64,000 nucleotides of DNA from Flavobacterium sp. (GCA_020403245.1 JADBYA010000026.1:42984-106983); one strand, 5' to 3'; positions 35,739-45,113 are shown, numbered from the stretch's first letter. Notes: generated by a model from the letters alone, not told the origin. Numbers and translations are program-made.

Positions 35739-37265
35739 ATGAACAAGAAAGTAATTCTAATGATTTTAGACGGTTGGGGGAAATCTCCTGACCCAAAAGT
35801 TTCAGCCATTGACAACGCCAATGTTCCTTTTATAAGAGGACTCTATACTCAATATCCCAACGCACAACTACGAACCGATGGCTTAAATGTAGGTTTACCC
35901 GAAGGTCAGATGGGCAACTCTGAAGTAGGTCACATGAATCTTGGTGCCGGAAGAATTGTGTATCAGGATTTGGCCAAAATCAATTTGGCGGTTAAAAACA
36001 AAACCATGAGCCAAGAACAGCCGCTAATTGATGCCTTTAATTATGCCAAAAATAACAACAAAGCAGTTCACTTTTTAGGATTAGTTTCTGATGGTGGCGT
36101 GCATTCGCATACGTCGCATTTGCGCAGTTTGATAGATGCTTCTCAGGACTTTGGTTTAAACAAAGTTTTCGTTCATGCATTTACAGATGGCCGCGATGTA
36201 GACCCAAAATCAGGGAAAAAATATATTCAAGATTTAGAAAACTATATTCAAAATACTTCGGTTAAAATTGCCTCTGTTATTGGTCGGTATTATGCTATGG
36301 ACCGAGACAAACGCTGGGAACGCGTAAAGTTGGCTTATGATTTACTGGTAAATGGGACTGGAACACACACCACTAATTTGGTGCAAAGCATCGCCGATAG
36401 TTATGCCGAAAACGTTACCGATGAATTCATCCAACCCTTAACCGCTGTTGACACATTTGACAAACCCATTGCTACCATTCAAAATGACGATGTGGTGATT
36501 TTCTTTAACTTTAGAACCGATAGAGGTAGAGAATTGACCGAAGCTCTGTCGCAAAAAGATTTCCACGAATTCAACATGCACAAACTGAATTTGTACTACG
36601 TGACGATGACCAATTATGATGATACCTATAAAAACGTTCACGTGATTTATGACAAAGACAACATCACCGAAACCCTTGGCGAAGTTTTGGAAAAAAACAA
36701 CAAAACACAGATACGCATAGCCGAAACCGAGAAATACCCTCACGTTACGTTCTTCTTTTCGGGTGGTAGGGAAATTCCTTTTCGGGGAGAAAACCGCATT
36801 TTGAGAAACTCTCCCAAAGTGGCTACCTATGATTTGCAACCCGAAATGAGTGCTTTTGAACTCAAAGACGCGCTGATTCCCGAACTTAAAGAAGGAAAAG
36901 TAGATTTTGTTTGCCTCAACTTTGCCAATGGCGATATGGTGGGACACACCGGAATTATGGCAGCCGCTATAAAAGCGTGTGAAGCCGTAGATGCTTGTGT
37001 AAAAGCAGTAGTTGAAACGGCTTTGGAAAACAATTACACCACCATCATCATTGCCGACCATGGCAATTGTGAAACGATGATTAATCCTGATGGAAGCCCA
37101 AACACGGCGCATACTACCAACCCAGTGCCGATTATTTTGGTTGACAAAGACCACCTGCCGGTGCGCGATGGGGTTCTGGGCGACCTTGCTCCCACCATCC
37201 TTGAACTGATGGGAATTGAAAAACCCGCTGTAATGACGGGGCATTCTTTATTGGTACGATTATAA
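35739..37265 (+). CDS. gpmI: 2,3-bisphosphoglycerate-independent phosphoglycerate mutase
   Basis: GpmI interconverts 3- and 2-phosphoglycerate in glycolysis using two metal ions. The alkaline-phosphatase fold motifs are ILDGWG (metal), QMGNSEVGHMN (phosphorylated Ser, near residue 61), DGRDVDP, and the late ADHGNCE and NTAHTTNPVP metal sites. The length (508) is normal. It ends at a terminator shared with the convergent hydrolase gene. Confidence 0.96.
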   Translation: MNKKVILMILDGWGKSPDPKVSAIDNANVPFIRGLYTQYPNAQLRTDGLNVGLPEGQMGNSEVGHMNLGAGRIVYQDLAKINLAVKNKTMSQEQPLIDAFNYAKNNNKAVHFLGLVSDGGVHSHTSHLRSLIDASQDFGLNKVFVHAFTDGRDVDPKSGKKYIQDLENYIQNTSVKIASVIGRYYAMDRDKRWERVKLAYDLLVNGTGTHTTNLVQSIADSYAENVTDEFIQPLTAVDTFDKPIATIQNDDVVIFFNFRTDRGRELTEALSQKDFHEFNMHKLNLYYVTMTNYDDTYKNVHVIYDKDNITETLGEVLEKNNKTQIRIAETEKYPHVTFFFSGGREIPFRGENRILRNSPKVATYDLQPEMSAFELKDALIPELKEGKVDFVCLNFANGDMVGHTGIMAAAIKACEAVDACVKAVVETALENNYTTIIIADHGNCETMINPDGSPNTAHTTNPVPIILVDKDHLPVRDGVLGDLAPTILELMGIEKPAVMTGHSLLVRL

Positions 37266-37270
37266 AATAG

Positions 37271-37295
37271 CCCCTCGATTGAGGGGTTTTGTTTT
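37271..37295. terminator. Terminator between gpmI and the acetyl-CoA hydrolase gene
   Basis: The stem CCCCTC / GAGGGG with a GATT loop is followed by TTTTGTTTT on the plus strand. Confidence 0.8.
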
Positions 37296-38562
37296 ATTTC
37301 AACATTTCATAATACCCTTTCTCAATACTTTCTTGATGGTTAGGATGTGCAATCCTAACCATTTCGGCTGTGCGTTGTTTCAAGGTTTTGCCATACAAAT
37401 CGGCGATGCCATTTTCGGTAATGATGTATTGCACATGAGAACGAGTGGAAACCACACCTGCGCCTTGTTTGAGATAAGGTACAATTCGGCTTTCGCCTCT
37501 TTTGGTTATTGATGGCAGGGCAATAATGGCTTTTCCGCCATCACTTAAAGAAGCGCCACGAATGAAATCCATTTGTCCGCCAACACCTGAATACATTTTG
37601 GCTCCAATAGAATCGGCACAAACTTGTCCGGTTACATCCACTTCGATAGCGGAATTGATGGCTACCATTCTGGAGTTTTTACGAATTCGTGCTGTGTCGT
37701 TCACAATAGATGATTCCTTCATTTCGATAAACGGATTATCATTAACATAATCATACAATCGTTTGGAACCCATTAAAAAAGTAGCTAAAACTCGACCTCG
37801 TAAAGTGCCTTTGTAGTTGCAGTTGATAACATCGTTTTCTATCAAATTAATCACACCGTCGGAAAACATTTCAGTATGTATTCCTAAATCTTTATGATTT
37901 TTTAGTTTACTTAATGCGGCATCAGGTATAGAACCAATTCCCATTTGCAACGTGCTTCTATCTTCAATTAAAGAGGCAATAAATCCTCCTATTTTCTCTT
38001 CTTCTTTAGTAAAAGGAACCACTTCATGAGCATAAATGGGCACATCAACTTCCACTAAATAATCAATTTCGGAAACGTGCAATATTCCGTCTCCAAAAGT
38101 TCTCGGCATTTGTGGATTGACTTGTGCAATAACCGTTTTTGCATTTTCAATAGCCGCTACAGTAGCTTCGACAGAGACTCCAAGCGAACAATACCCATGT
38201 TTATCAGGAGGTGAAACGTGTATAAAAGCCACATTAATAGGCAAGACATTCTTCCTAAACAAATTGGGTAACTCACTTAGAAAAACGGGTGTATAAGAAC
38301 CGTTTCCAGCGGCAAGCGTATGACGCACATTCCCACCTATAAAAAAAGAATTGACGTGAAAACTTTCGGCTAAATCCGGATTGGCATAAGCTGCCTCTCC
38401 TTCGGTATGCAAGTGACAAACCTCAACATTTCGTAATTCGGATGCGCGATCTGCTAATGCCTTTGTTAAACTGGTAGGTGTAGCAGCGGCGGCTTGCACA
38501 TAAACTCTATCGTTAGACTTAATCACTTTTACGGCTTCGGCTGCAGTTACATATTTGCTCAT
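37294..38562 (-). CDS. Acetyl-CoA hydrolase/transferase family protein
   Basis: A 422-residue CoA-transferase family member. Visible are the AAAATPTSLTKAL region, the IGSIPDAAL block, the GVGGQMDFIRGA motif near residue 330, and YIITENGIADLYGKT near the C-terminus, as in 4-hydroxybutyrate/acetate CoA-transferases and acetyl-CoA hydrolases. The exact acyl substrates cannot be set from sequence. It is monocistronic with its own promoter. Confidence 0.87.
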   Translation of the reverse strand: MSKYVTAAEAVKVIKSNDRVYVQAAAATPTSLTKALADRASELRNVEVCHLHTEGEAAYANPDLAESFHVNSFFIGGNVRHTLAAGNGSYTPVFLSELPNLFRKNVLPINVAFIHVSPPDKHGYCSLGVSVEATVAAIENAKTVIAQVNPQMPRTFGDGILHVSEIDYLVEVDVPIYAHEVVPFTKEEEKIGGFIASLIEDRSTLQMGIGSIPDAALSKLKNHKDLGIHTEMFSDGVINLIENDVINCNYKGTLRGRVLATFLMGSKRLYDYVNDNPFIEMKESSIVNDTARIRKNSRMVAINSAIEVDVTGQVCADSIGAKMYSGVGGQMDFIRGASLSDGGKAIIALPSITKRGESRIVPYLKQGAGVVSTRSHVQYIITENGIADLYGKTLKQRTAEMVRIAHPNHQESIEKGYYEMLK

Positions 38563-38579
38563 AACTAAAATATTTATTT

Positions 38580-38587
38580 CAAAGGTA
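38580..38587 (-). promoter_or_regulatory. Predicted -7 box for the acetyl-CoA hydrolase gene
   Basis: Minus-strand TACCTTTG, with a predicted leader of about 11 nt before the ATG at 38562. Confidence 0.6.
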
Positions 38588-38644
38588 GGGCTCTAAATTA
38601 ACGAAAAACATGATAAAACTCATTTTGAGAAAACAAAAAAGATT

Positions 38645-38696
38645 TAAATAAAAGTTAAAGTTTCAATTGTGATAGTATTACTGTTATATTTGCATA
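38645..38696 (+). promoter_or_regulatory. Promoter P1 with operator-like palindrome (MscS-like gene)
   Basis: The 52-bp segment is nearly identical to 39272-39323 (about six differences). It holds ATAGTATTACTGT (38672-38684, a 13-bp odd palindrome with one mismatch) directly before the -7 box TATATTTG (38685-38692). Confidence 0.75.
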
Positions 38697-38716
38697 CTAT
38701 AATATTATTCATAGCT

Positions 38717-39223
38717 ATGAAAGTTCTAAATATTCAACTAATCGAAACAGCAGTTGTGGTAGGAGTTTATATTATATCCTATTTTCTAACTAAAAATTTA
38801 ATCAACAATGTATTAAAAAATACACTTTTACAAAGAGGCAGAAGAAAGATGATTGTAAAAGCAATTAATTTACTAAACTTGTTAGGTGCTATTGTTATTG
38901 TAGCTGCTATTTGGGGTCTGAAACAAAGTGAAATAGCCCTTTTTGCTAGTACCATTCTAACCGCATTAGGGATTGCTTTTTTTGCACAATGGTCTTTGTT
39001 ATCTAACATTACATCGAGTATTATTTTATTCTTTAACCATCCGCTAAAAATTGGTGATTGTATCGAAGTTTTAGATAAAGATTATCCCTTTTCTGGAGAA
39101 ATTTCTGATTTGACTTACTTTTTTGTTCATCTTAAAACAAAAGAAGGAGAAATTATTACCATTCCAAACTCATTACTATTACAAAAGTCAATTTCAATAA
39201 TTGAAAAAAAATCGAGTTCATAA
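38717..39223 (+). CDS. Minimal MscS-like mechanosensitive channel domain protein
   Basis: A 168-residue protein starts at the ATG at 38717 (MKVLNIQLIE). The longer frame from 38669 begins inside promoter P1. It has three hydrophobic segments; the third plus FFAQWSLLSNITSSII and HPLKIGDCIEV matches the pore helix and beta domain of MscS. The large C-terminal cage is missing, so this is about the smallest MscS core. It shares a duplicated promoter with the operon that follows. Confidence 0.82.
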   Translation: MKVLNIQLIETAVVVGVYIISYFLTKNLINNVLKNTLLQRGRRKMIVKAINLLNLLGAIVIVAAIWGLKQSEIALFASTILTALGIAFFAQWSLLSNITSSIILFFNHPLKIGDCIEVLDKDYPFSGEISDLTYFFVHLKTKEGEIITIPNSLLLQKSISIIEKKSSS

Positions 39224-39271
39224 ATACATCCACACGAAACAAAAACCAGTACTTTGGCATATTTTTTTACA

Positions 39272-39323
39272 TAAATAAAAGTTAAATTTTCTTTTTTGAT
39301 AGTATTACTATTATATTTGCACA
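39272..39323 (+). promoter_or_regulatory. Promoter P2 with perfect 13-bp palindrome (export operon)
   Basis: This is a copy of P1. ATAGTATTACTAT (39299-39311) is a perfect odd palindrome, abutting the -7 box TATATTTG (39312-39319). The place between the promoter elements is classic for a repressor site; the TetR-family gene of this operon is the obvious candidate. The binding is inferred. Confidence 0.75.
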
Positions 39324-39346
39324 TTGAAACTTTAAATTATAAAATT

Positions 39347-39991
39347 ATGAAACGTATTGTACTGATTGTATTAATTATTTTAGTAGGCAATACAGTAGTT
39401 TTTGCACAAATAGAAAATGTACCTAGCACAAACAAGTATTCCAACTTAAAAGATGCTTTACTAACACCAGAAAAGGTTATAAGTCTTGACCTTGGCAATC
39501 AAGATTTAATTTTAGAAGATGTCAAATGGGAAGTATTTACCAATCTTGAATACTTGAGCTTAAAAAATGATAACTTGACTATAATTCCTGAAGGAATTTC
39601 TAAACTTAATAAATTAAAAATTCTAGATTTGAGTGGTAACAATTTCAAAACACTACCAAAAACAATGAAAAGTTTATCAAAACTTGAAGTTTTATACCTT
39701 AACGATGAAAAACAATTTGATTTAGAAAAAAACATGGATATCCTATCTAGTTTACCAATGTTAAAAGAATTACATCTCGAAAATGATAACTTAAAAACAT
39801 TACCAAAAAAATTCGATAAGCTAGACTCACTAGAGTTGTTGTATTTAAACAATAATCAATTAAAGGAATTACCGAAACAAATCATGAGTTTACAGCATTT
39901 GCAATACATAGATTTAAAAGACAACCAAATAAACCCTAACCTACCAGAATTAAACAATATAAATTTTGGTTTCCGCATTAATTTAAAATAA
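39347..39991 (+). CDS. Exported leucine-rich-repeat protein
   Basis: A 214-residue protein starts at the ATG at 39347. Its signal peptide is MKRIVLIVLIILVGNTVVFA. About six LRR units follow (LEYLSLKNDNLTIIPEGI, LKILDLSGNNFKTLPKTM, LELLYLNNNQLKELPKQI). It is the first gene of the seven-gene operon. Such repeats bind proteins; its partner is unknown. The longer frame from 39296 begins in P2 and is rejected. Confidence 0.82.
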   Translation: MKRIVLIVLIILVGNTVVFAQIENVPSTNKYSNLKDALLTPEKVISLDLGNQDLILEDVKWEVFTNLEYLSLKNDNLTIIPEGISKLNKLKILDLSGNNFKTLPKTMKSLSKLEVLYLNDEKQFDLEKNMDILSSLPMLKELHLENDNLKTLPKKFDKLDSLELLYLNNNQLKELPKQIMSLQHLQYIDLKDNQINPNLPELNNINFGFRINLK

Positions 39992-39993
39992 AA

Positions 39994-40698
39994 ATGACAG
40001 ATATAATAGTCCCTTTAGTATCGCTTATTTGCTTAGAAGTTATCTTAGGAATAGACAATATTATTTTTATCTCAATTTTGGCAGATAAATTACCCGAAAG
40101 CCAACGAAACAAACTTCGTTATTGGGGAATTGGATTAGCAATGGTAATGCGATTGTGCTTGTTAGCTCTTATCTCTTGGATTTTAAAATTGGATAAAACC
40201 TTATTCACCATTTCTGATGTTGATTTTTCAGGAAAAGGACTAATTCTAATTATTGGCGGTTTATTTTTAATTTATAAAAGCACCAAAGAAATCTATCATA
40301 AAACTGAAGCCATGAATTCTCCCGAAGCAGAATTACCAAAAAAAGGCAGTTTTAGCAAACTATTAGGAGAAGTAATAATTTTGGATTTAGTGTTTTCTAT
40401 AGACTCAATTATAACGGCAGTTGGTATGGTTCAGGAATTATGGATCATGTATACCGCTGTAATTGTGACTGTTCTAATCATGCTTGTCGCTTCAAAACCT
40501 ATTAGTCAATTTATCTCGAAACATCCATCGTTTAAAGTATTAGCATTATGTTTTTTAATGATGATTGGCGTTTCGCTAATTGCCGAAGGATTTCATTTTG
40601 AAATTCCAAAAGGTTATATCTATTTTTCAATGGCTTTTGCATTTTTAGTGGATGTAATACAAATGAATACAATAAAACCAAATAAAACAGTTTCATAA
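39994..40698 (+). CDS. TerC-family integral membrane protein
   Basis: A 234-residue polytopic protein has the family's two acidic helix motifs EVILGIDNIIF (about residue 16) and DLVFSIDSIITAVGM (about residue 132). TerC members are linked to tellurite resistance and to metal (manganese) efflux during protein export. It starts 2 bp after the LRR gene. A role in metal supply or detoxification for the exported cargo is possible but not shown. Confidence 0.87.
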   Translation: MTDIIVPLVSLICLEVILGIDNIIFISILADKLPESQRNKLRYWGIGLAMVMRLCLLALISWILKLDKTLFTISDVDFSGKGLILIIGGLFLIYKSTKEIYHKTEAMNSPEAELPKKGSFSKLLGEVIILDLVFSIDSIITAVGMVQELWIMYTAVIVTVLIMLVASKPISQFISKHPSFKVLALCFLMMIGVSLIAEGFHFEIPKGYIYFSMAFAFLVDVIQMNTIKPNKTVS

Positions 40699-40700
40699 AA

Positions 40701-41411
40701 ATGAAAAAAAATGTTTGTGTTTTATTTCTTTTTATTGTTGGCAATTCGGTTGCACAAAATGGTCTTGGTTCCTGGAATATTCTGAATGTTACTATGAAAA
40801 TAAATCCAAAATGGAGTGTTTTTTCGGAAGGACAAATTCGGAGTCTATCATTTTATAATCAATTTCATTATTATGAAATAAAAGTTGGTGCAACCTATAA
40901 AATAAAACCAAATTTTTCAGTTACAACAGGAATTGGAGATTACAATACCTATAGCGAAGGCGGGAATTTTGAAAAGCCAATGCAAAACAATGAAATTCGA
41001 ACTTGGGCTCAAGTCAATTTAAAAAACCCTTTCGATTATATCATTTTTGAACATCGATACCGAGCGGAACAACGATTCACTTCAAACGGATACCGGAATA
41101 GATTTAGGTATCGATTATCAGCTGTAATTCCATTACAAGGAAAAAAAATAGAACCTAAAACTTTTTATCTATCGGCTTGGAATGAAATTTTCTTTACCGA
41201 TAACGAACCTTTTTTTGAAAGAAACCGACTTTTCATTGGAGGTGGATATGAGTTTTCTGAAAATATAGCAATACAAACAGGTTATATCCATCAATTTGAT
41301 TATAAAATTAATGATGAAACAGGACGCGATTTCTTCAACTTAACACTTTTATACAATTTTGATTTAAAGAAAAAAGAAAAACACGATTTTCATCCATCAA
41401 CAAATGACTAG
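40701..41411 (+). CDS. DUF2490 outer-membrane barrel protein
   Basis: A 236-residue exported protein has the signal peptide MKKNVCVLFLFIVGNSVA and alternating beta strands such as KWSVFSEGQIRS, YEIKVGATYKI and FEHRYRAEQRF, as I know from DUF2490. It lies in the middle of the export operon, 2 bp after terC. It may be an outer-membrane sensor or porin; the function is unknown. Confidence 0.75.
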   Translation: MKKNVCVLFLFIVGNSVAQNGLGSWNILNVTMKINPKWSVFSEGQIRSLSFYNQFHYYEIKVGATYKIKPNFSVTTGIGDYNTYSEGGNFEKPMQNNEIRTWAQVNLKNPFDYIIFEHRYRAEQRFTSNGYRNRFRYRLSAVIPLQGKKIEPKTFYLSAWNEIFFTDNEPFFERNRLFIGGGYEFSENIAIQTGYIHQFDYKINDETGRDFFNLTLLYNFDLKKKEKHDFHPSTND

Positions 41412-41419
41412 ATAAAATT

Positions 41420-42094
41420 ATGAACGATTTATTATTATCATTAAAAATACAAGTCAACAACAAAATTTATGTCAAAGACCCAGAGACATCAAGTCTTGGA
41501 AGAAAAATTATTCAAGAAAGTATCATATTAATTGATGAAATTGGATTTGAAAATTTTACTTTCAAAAAATTAGGAGAACGAATTGGTTCCAATGAGAGTT
41601 CCATTTATCGGTATTTTGAAAGTAAACACAAACTTCTTGTATATCTTTCCTCTTGGTATTGGAGCTGGATAGAATACAAATTGGTTTTTGAAACAAATAA
41701 TATTGAAAATTCAATGGAAAAACTAATAAAAGCTATTTCTATTGTAACAGAGAAAATAGAAGATGACAAAAATACAGAACATATAAATGAAGCTATTTTA
41801 AACAAAATTATTATAGCAGAATTTACAAAAACACTATACACTAAAGAGATTGCCGAAGAAAATAAAGAAGATTTTTTTCTAATCTATAAGAGAATTAATA
41901 ACAGAATAGTAAAAATGATTGAGGAGGTAAATCCTAATTACAATTTCTCAAAAAGTTTAGCATCCTCAGTAGTTGAGGGTGCTTTACATCAACATTTCTT
42001 AAAAGACAATTTGAAAACAATAACGAACTGCAATCAAAATGTTTCACCAACCGAATTTTATATAAATTTAGTTACCAAAACTTTAAATTCGTAA
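41420..42094 (+). CDS. TetR/AcrR-family transcriptional regulator
   Basis: A 224-residue protein. The TetR helix-turn-helix covers about residues 25-70 (GRKIIQESIILIDEIGFENF to SIYRYFESKHKLL), and the rest is a helical ligand domain unlike known members. It is encoded inside the operon between the DUF2490 and ABC genes, 8 bp and 2 bp from its neighbours. It probably regulates P1 and P2 through the palindrome ATAGTATTACTAT. Confidence 0.88.
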   Translation: MNDLLLSLKIQVNNKIYVKDPETSSLGRKIIQESIILIDEIGFENFTFKKLGERIGSNESSIYRYFESKHKLLVYLSSWYWSWIEYKLVFETNNIENSMEKLIKAISIVTEKIEDDKNTEHINEAILNKIIIAEFTKTLYTKEIAEENKEDFFLIYKRINNRIVKMIEEVNPNYNFSKSLASSVVEGALHQHFLKDNLKTITNCNQNVSPTEFYINLVTKTLNS

Positions 42095-42096
42095 TC

Positions 42097-43764
42097 ATGA
42101 AATTAACGCCATTAAACCGTTTAACAAATTTATTAAAGCTAGACAGAAAAGATATTTTACAAGTGTTTTTTTATGCCATTTTTGCTGGGTTAGTGAGTTT
42201 ATCTTTACCCTTAGGCATTCAAGCTATTATTAATTTAATTCAATCTGGCAGGGTAAGTGTTTCCTGGATCGTGCTTGTGGTGATTGTTATTATTGGTGTT
42301 GCCTTAGTCGGTATTTTATCAATCATGCAACTAAGAATAACCGAAAATTTACAACAAAAAATATTTGTTCGTTCCTCTTTTGAGTTTAGTTACCGGTTAC
42401 CTAAAATAAAATTTGAGGAATACTATAATCAATATCCTCCTGAATTAGCCAATCGATTTTTTGATACCATAACCATTCAAAAAGGAGCTTCTAAATTGTT
42501 AATCGATTTTTCGACAGCCCTTTTACAAATTATATTTGGAATTATTCTTCTTTCATTATACCATCCAGTTTTTATATTCTTCGGACTTGTATTAATTTCA
42601 TTATTGTATATAATCTTTAAATTTTCATTTACATCTGGGCTTGATACAAGCATGAAAGAATCAAAATATAAATATAAAGTTGTTGGATGGCTTCAAGAAA
42701 TTGCGAGAAATAATTTTAGTTTCCGCAAAAAAAACAATTATGAATTTGCATTAAAAAAGAACGACAAATTAGTGAGTGAATACCTAAAATATCGTGAAAG
42801 GCATTTTGCCATTATTAAAAGACAATACACACAACTTATTGTTTTTAAAGTAATTATTACTGCAGGTTTGCTACTAATTGGTGGTTTTTTGGTCTTAAAT
42901 CAACAAATGAATATTGGACAATTCGTGGCTGCAGAAATTATAATTTTATTAGTCATAAATTCGGTGGAAAAAATAGTTGTTGGACTTGAAACATTTTATG
43001 ATGTATTAACAGCTGTGGAAAAAATTGGGCAAATCACCGATCTTCAAATAGAAGTTTCTCAAGATACCGCTAATGAAATTTGCTACAATAATATAAGTCT
43101 TGAGGCAGAAAACATTAAATTTAAATTTTCAGACTCTCCAGATTTTATATTGAATGACATCAATTTAAAAATACAAAACGAAGAAAAAATACTACTAGAT
43201 GGAAACAATGGTTCTGGTAAAACTACCTTGATTAGGATACTTTGCGGATTATTAGAACCTGTCACCGGATCGCTATTTATCAATGACGACACCTACCGAA
43301 AAATTGATATGGAACAATATCGTTCACAAATTGGAACAATTCTTTCTGGAGAAACTCCTTTTGAAGGTACAATACTAGAAAACATTACCTTTAAAAATCC
43401 ATCAATTACACAAGACCAAATAAAATGGGCGATTGATAGTGTAAAACTTGGTTCATTTATTAAATCTTTGCCCAATGGATTAGACACAAAAATACTTCCA
43501 GAAGGAAAACAATTATCTTCATCAAATGCACAAAAAATACTTTTAGCAAGAAGTATTATTAATAATCCAAAAATACTTTTCTTCGAAGAAGCATTGGATA
43601 AAATGGACACAGAAATAGCAAAAGAAGTAATAGATTTCTTAACAGCTAAGGAAAACAAATGGACATTAATTGTATCGTCAAAAAATCCCTATTGGAAAGA
43701 AAAATGTACACGAACAATTAGTATGACAGAAGGAACAATAATTAACGATACTAAAACGATTTAA
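42097..43764 (+). CDS. ABC transporter, fused membrane and ATPase domains, with degenerate ATPase motifs
   Basis: A 555-residue half-transporter like the LapB/HlyB class without the peptidase domain. An N-terminal membrane domain (about 1-300, six helices) is followed by an ATPase. Walker A is intact (GNNGSGKT, 369-376). The signature LSGGQ is LSSSN (473-477), Walker B reads FFEEA (Asp replaced by Glu497, catalytic Glu498 kept), and the H-loop His is lost (VSSKNP, about 526-531). The partners HlyD and TolC follow directly. Confidence 0.88.
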   Translation: MKLTPLNRLTNLLKLDRKDILQVFFYAIFAGLVSLSLPLGIQAIINLIQSGRVSVSWIVLVVIVIIGVALVGILSIMQLRITENLQQKIFVRSSFEFSYRLPKIKFEEYYNQYPPELANRFFDTITIQKGASKLLIDFSTALLQIIFGIILLSLYHPVFIFFGLVLISLLYIIFKFSFTSGLDTSMKESKYKYKVVGWLQEIARNNFSFRKKNNYEFALKKNDKLVSEYLKYRERHFAIIKRQYTQLIVFKVIITAGLLLIGGFLVLNQQMNIGQFVAAEIIILLVINSVEKIVVGLETFYDVLTAVEKIGQITDLQIEVSQDTANEICYNNISLEAENIKFKFSDSPDFILNDINLKIQNEEKILLDGNNGSGKTTLIRILCGLLEPVTGSLFINDDTYRKIDMEQYRSQIGTILSGETPFEGTILENITFKNPSITQDQIKWAIDSVKLGSFIKSLPNGLDTKILPEGKQLSSSNAQKILLARSIINNPKILFFEEALDKMDTEIAKEVIDFLTAKENKWTLIVSSKNPYWKEKCTRTISMTEGTIINDTKTI

Positions 43765-43766
43765 TT

Positions 43767-45113
43767 ATGCTTAATATCTCTAATAAAAATCATATAACAG
43801 AAAATATTGAAAAGTATAGCACTGTAAAATATTTAAGTGAAAGACCTCATTACAAAATTTTAAATAAAATAATTATTGGTGTGTCTATTTTATGCTTAAT
43901 TATATTATTTCTACCCTGGACACAAAATATTTCCGGTTCTGGAGCAGTTACAACTTTAAAACCAGATCAAAGACCACAAACTATTCATACCGCAATTGCA
44001 GGACGAATTGAAAAATGGTATGTAAAAGAAGGTGATTATGTAAACAAAGGTGATACTATTTTATTTATTTCAGAAACCAAAGAAGATTACTTAGATCCTG
44101 ATTTGGTTAAAAACACCGAAAACCAAATGAAAGCCAAAGAAATGGCACGAGTTTCGTATGGCGATAAAGTGACTACATTAGATGCACAAATTGAGGCAAT
44201 TAAAAGAGAACGAAATTTGAAACTTCAACAAGCCCAGAATAAAATTCGTCAATCCATATTAAAAGTTACCAGTGATAGTATCGATTTAGTAGCGGTGAAA
44301 ACACAATTAAAGATTGCTACAACTCAAAACAATCGTTCGATTACCCTAAACAAAGAAGGCCTCAAAGCAGTAACCGATCTCGAAGAAAAACGTTTAAAAT
44401 TACAAGATGCAGAGGCTAAAATTATCACTCAAGAAAATAAGTTGCTGACAAGTAAAAACGAATTGATTAATGCCAAAGTTGAAATCAACAGGATTAATGC
44501 AGAATATAACGAAAAAGAACAAAAAGCAAGAAGTGACCAATTCACCGCTTTGAGCAATAAATTTGACACCGAAGCCCAAGTAAACAAACTCAAAAACCAA
44601 TATGTAAATTATCAAATCCGAAATGGAATGTATTATATAAAAGCACCCCAAAGCGGTTATGTAAACAGAGCATTGCAATCTGGACTAGGCGAAACTATAA
44701 AAGAAGGCACACAAATAGTAAGTATAATGCCTTCAAAATATGATATTGCAGTAGAAACTTATGTATCACCAACCGATTTACCTTTAGTGCACAAAGGAGA
44801 AAAAGTAAGAGTTTGGTTTGATGGTTGGCCTACTATCATATTTTCTGGATGGCCAGGAATGAGTTACGGGACATTTGGCGGTAAAATTGTTGCAGTAGAA
44901 AACTTCATTAGTTCAAACGGAAAGTTTAGAGTTCTTATAGCACCTGACGCAGAAGAAGAAGCATGGCCAAAACAAGTAAGTGTTGGCTCAGGCGCACAAA
45001 CATTAGCTTTATTAGATAATGTTCCCGTGTGGTTTGAATTATGGCGAACGCTCAACGGATTTCCTCCAAACTATTATCAACCTAAAGAAACGGGAACAAA
45101 AGATAAAAAATAA
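43767..45113 (+). CDS. HlyD-family periplasmic adaptor (membrane fusion protein)
   Basis: A 448-residue adaptor has one N-terminal membrane helix at about residues 33-53 (IIIGVSILCLIILFL), a lipoyl-like half motif (AGRIEKWYVKEGDYVNKGD), a long helical hairpin (about 110-270) and a C-terminal barrel (YYIKAPQSGYVNRAL). It links the inner-membrane ABC protein to TolC. It starts 2 bp after the ABC gene and overlaps the tolC gene by one base (TAATG). Confidence 0.9.
   Translation: MLNISNKNHITENIEKYSTVKYLSERPHYKILNKIIIGVSILCLIILFLPWTQNISGSGAVTTLKPDQRPQTIHTAIAGRIEKWYVKEGDYVNKGDTILFISETKEDYLDPDLVKNTENQMKAKEMARVSYGDKVTTLDAQIEAIKRERNLKLQQAQNKIRQSILKVTSDSIDLVAVKTQLKIATTQNNRSITLNKEGLKAVTDLEEKRLKLQDAEAKIITQENKLLTSKNELINAKVEINRINAEYNEKEQKARSDQFTALSNKFDTEAQVNKLKNQYVNYQIRNGMYYIKAPQSGYVNRALQSGLGETIKEGTQIVSIMPSKYDIAVETYVSPTDLPLVHKGEKVRVWFDGWPTIIFSGWPGMSYGTFGGKIVAVENFISSNGKFRVLIAPDAEEEAWPKQVSVGSGAQTLALLDNVPVWFELWRTLNGFPPNYYQPKETGTKDKK

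Noticed and set aside
36438..37244. 268-codon open frame antisense to gpmI
   Set aside because: It lies wholly within gpmI, which is a clear match with all motifs. The antisense frame has no promoter or known motif and reflects codon bias of the real gene.
37294..38562. Acetate or succinyl-CoA transferase with a named gene symbol
   Set aside because: The family is clear but the acyl substrates are not decided by visible residues, so no symbol is given.
38669..38716. Longer start of the MscS-like gene beginning MIVLLLYLH
   Set aside because: The same nine residues begin the longer frame of the LRR gene (39296), only because both overlap the duplicated promoter. The sequence is the operator and -7 box, not coding.
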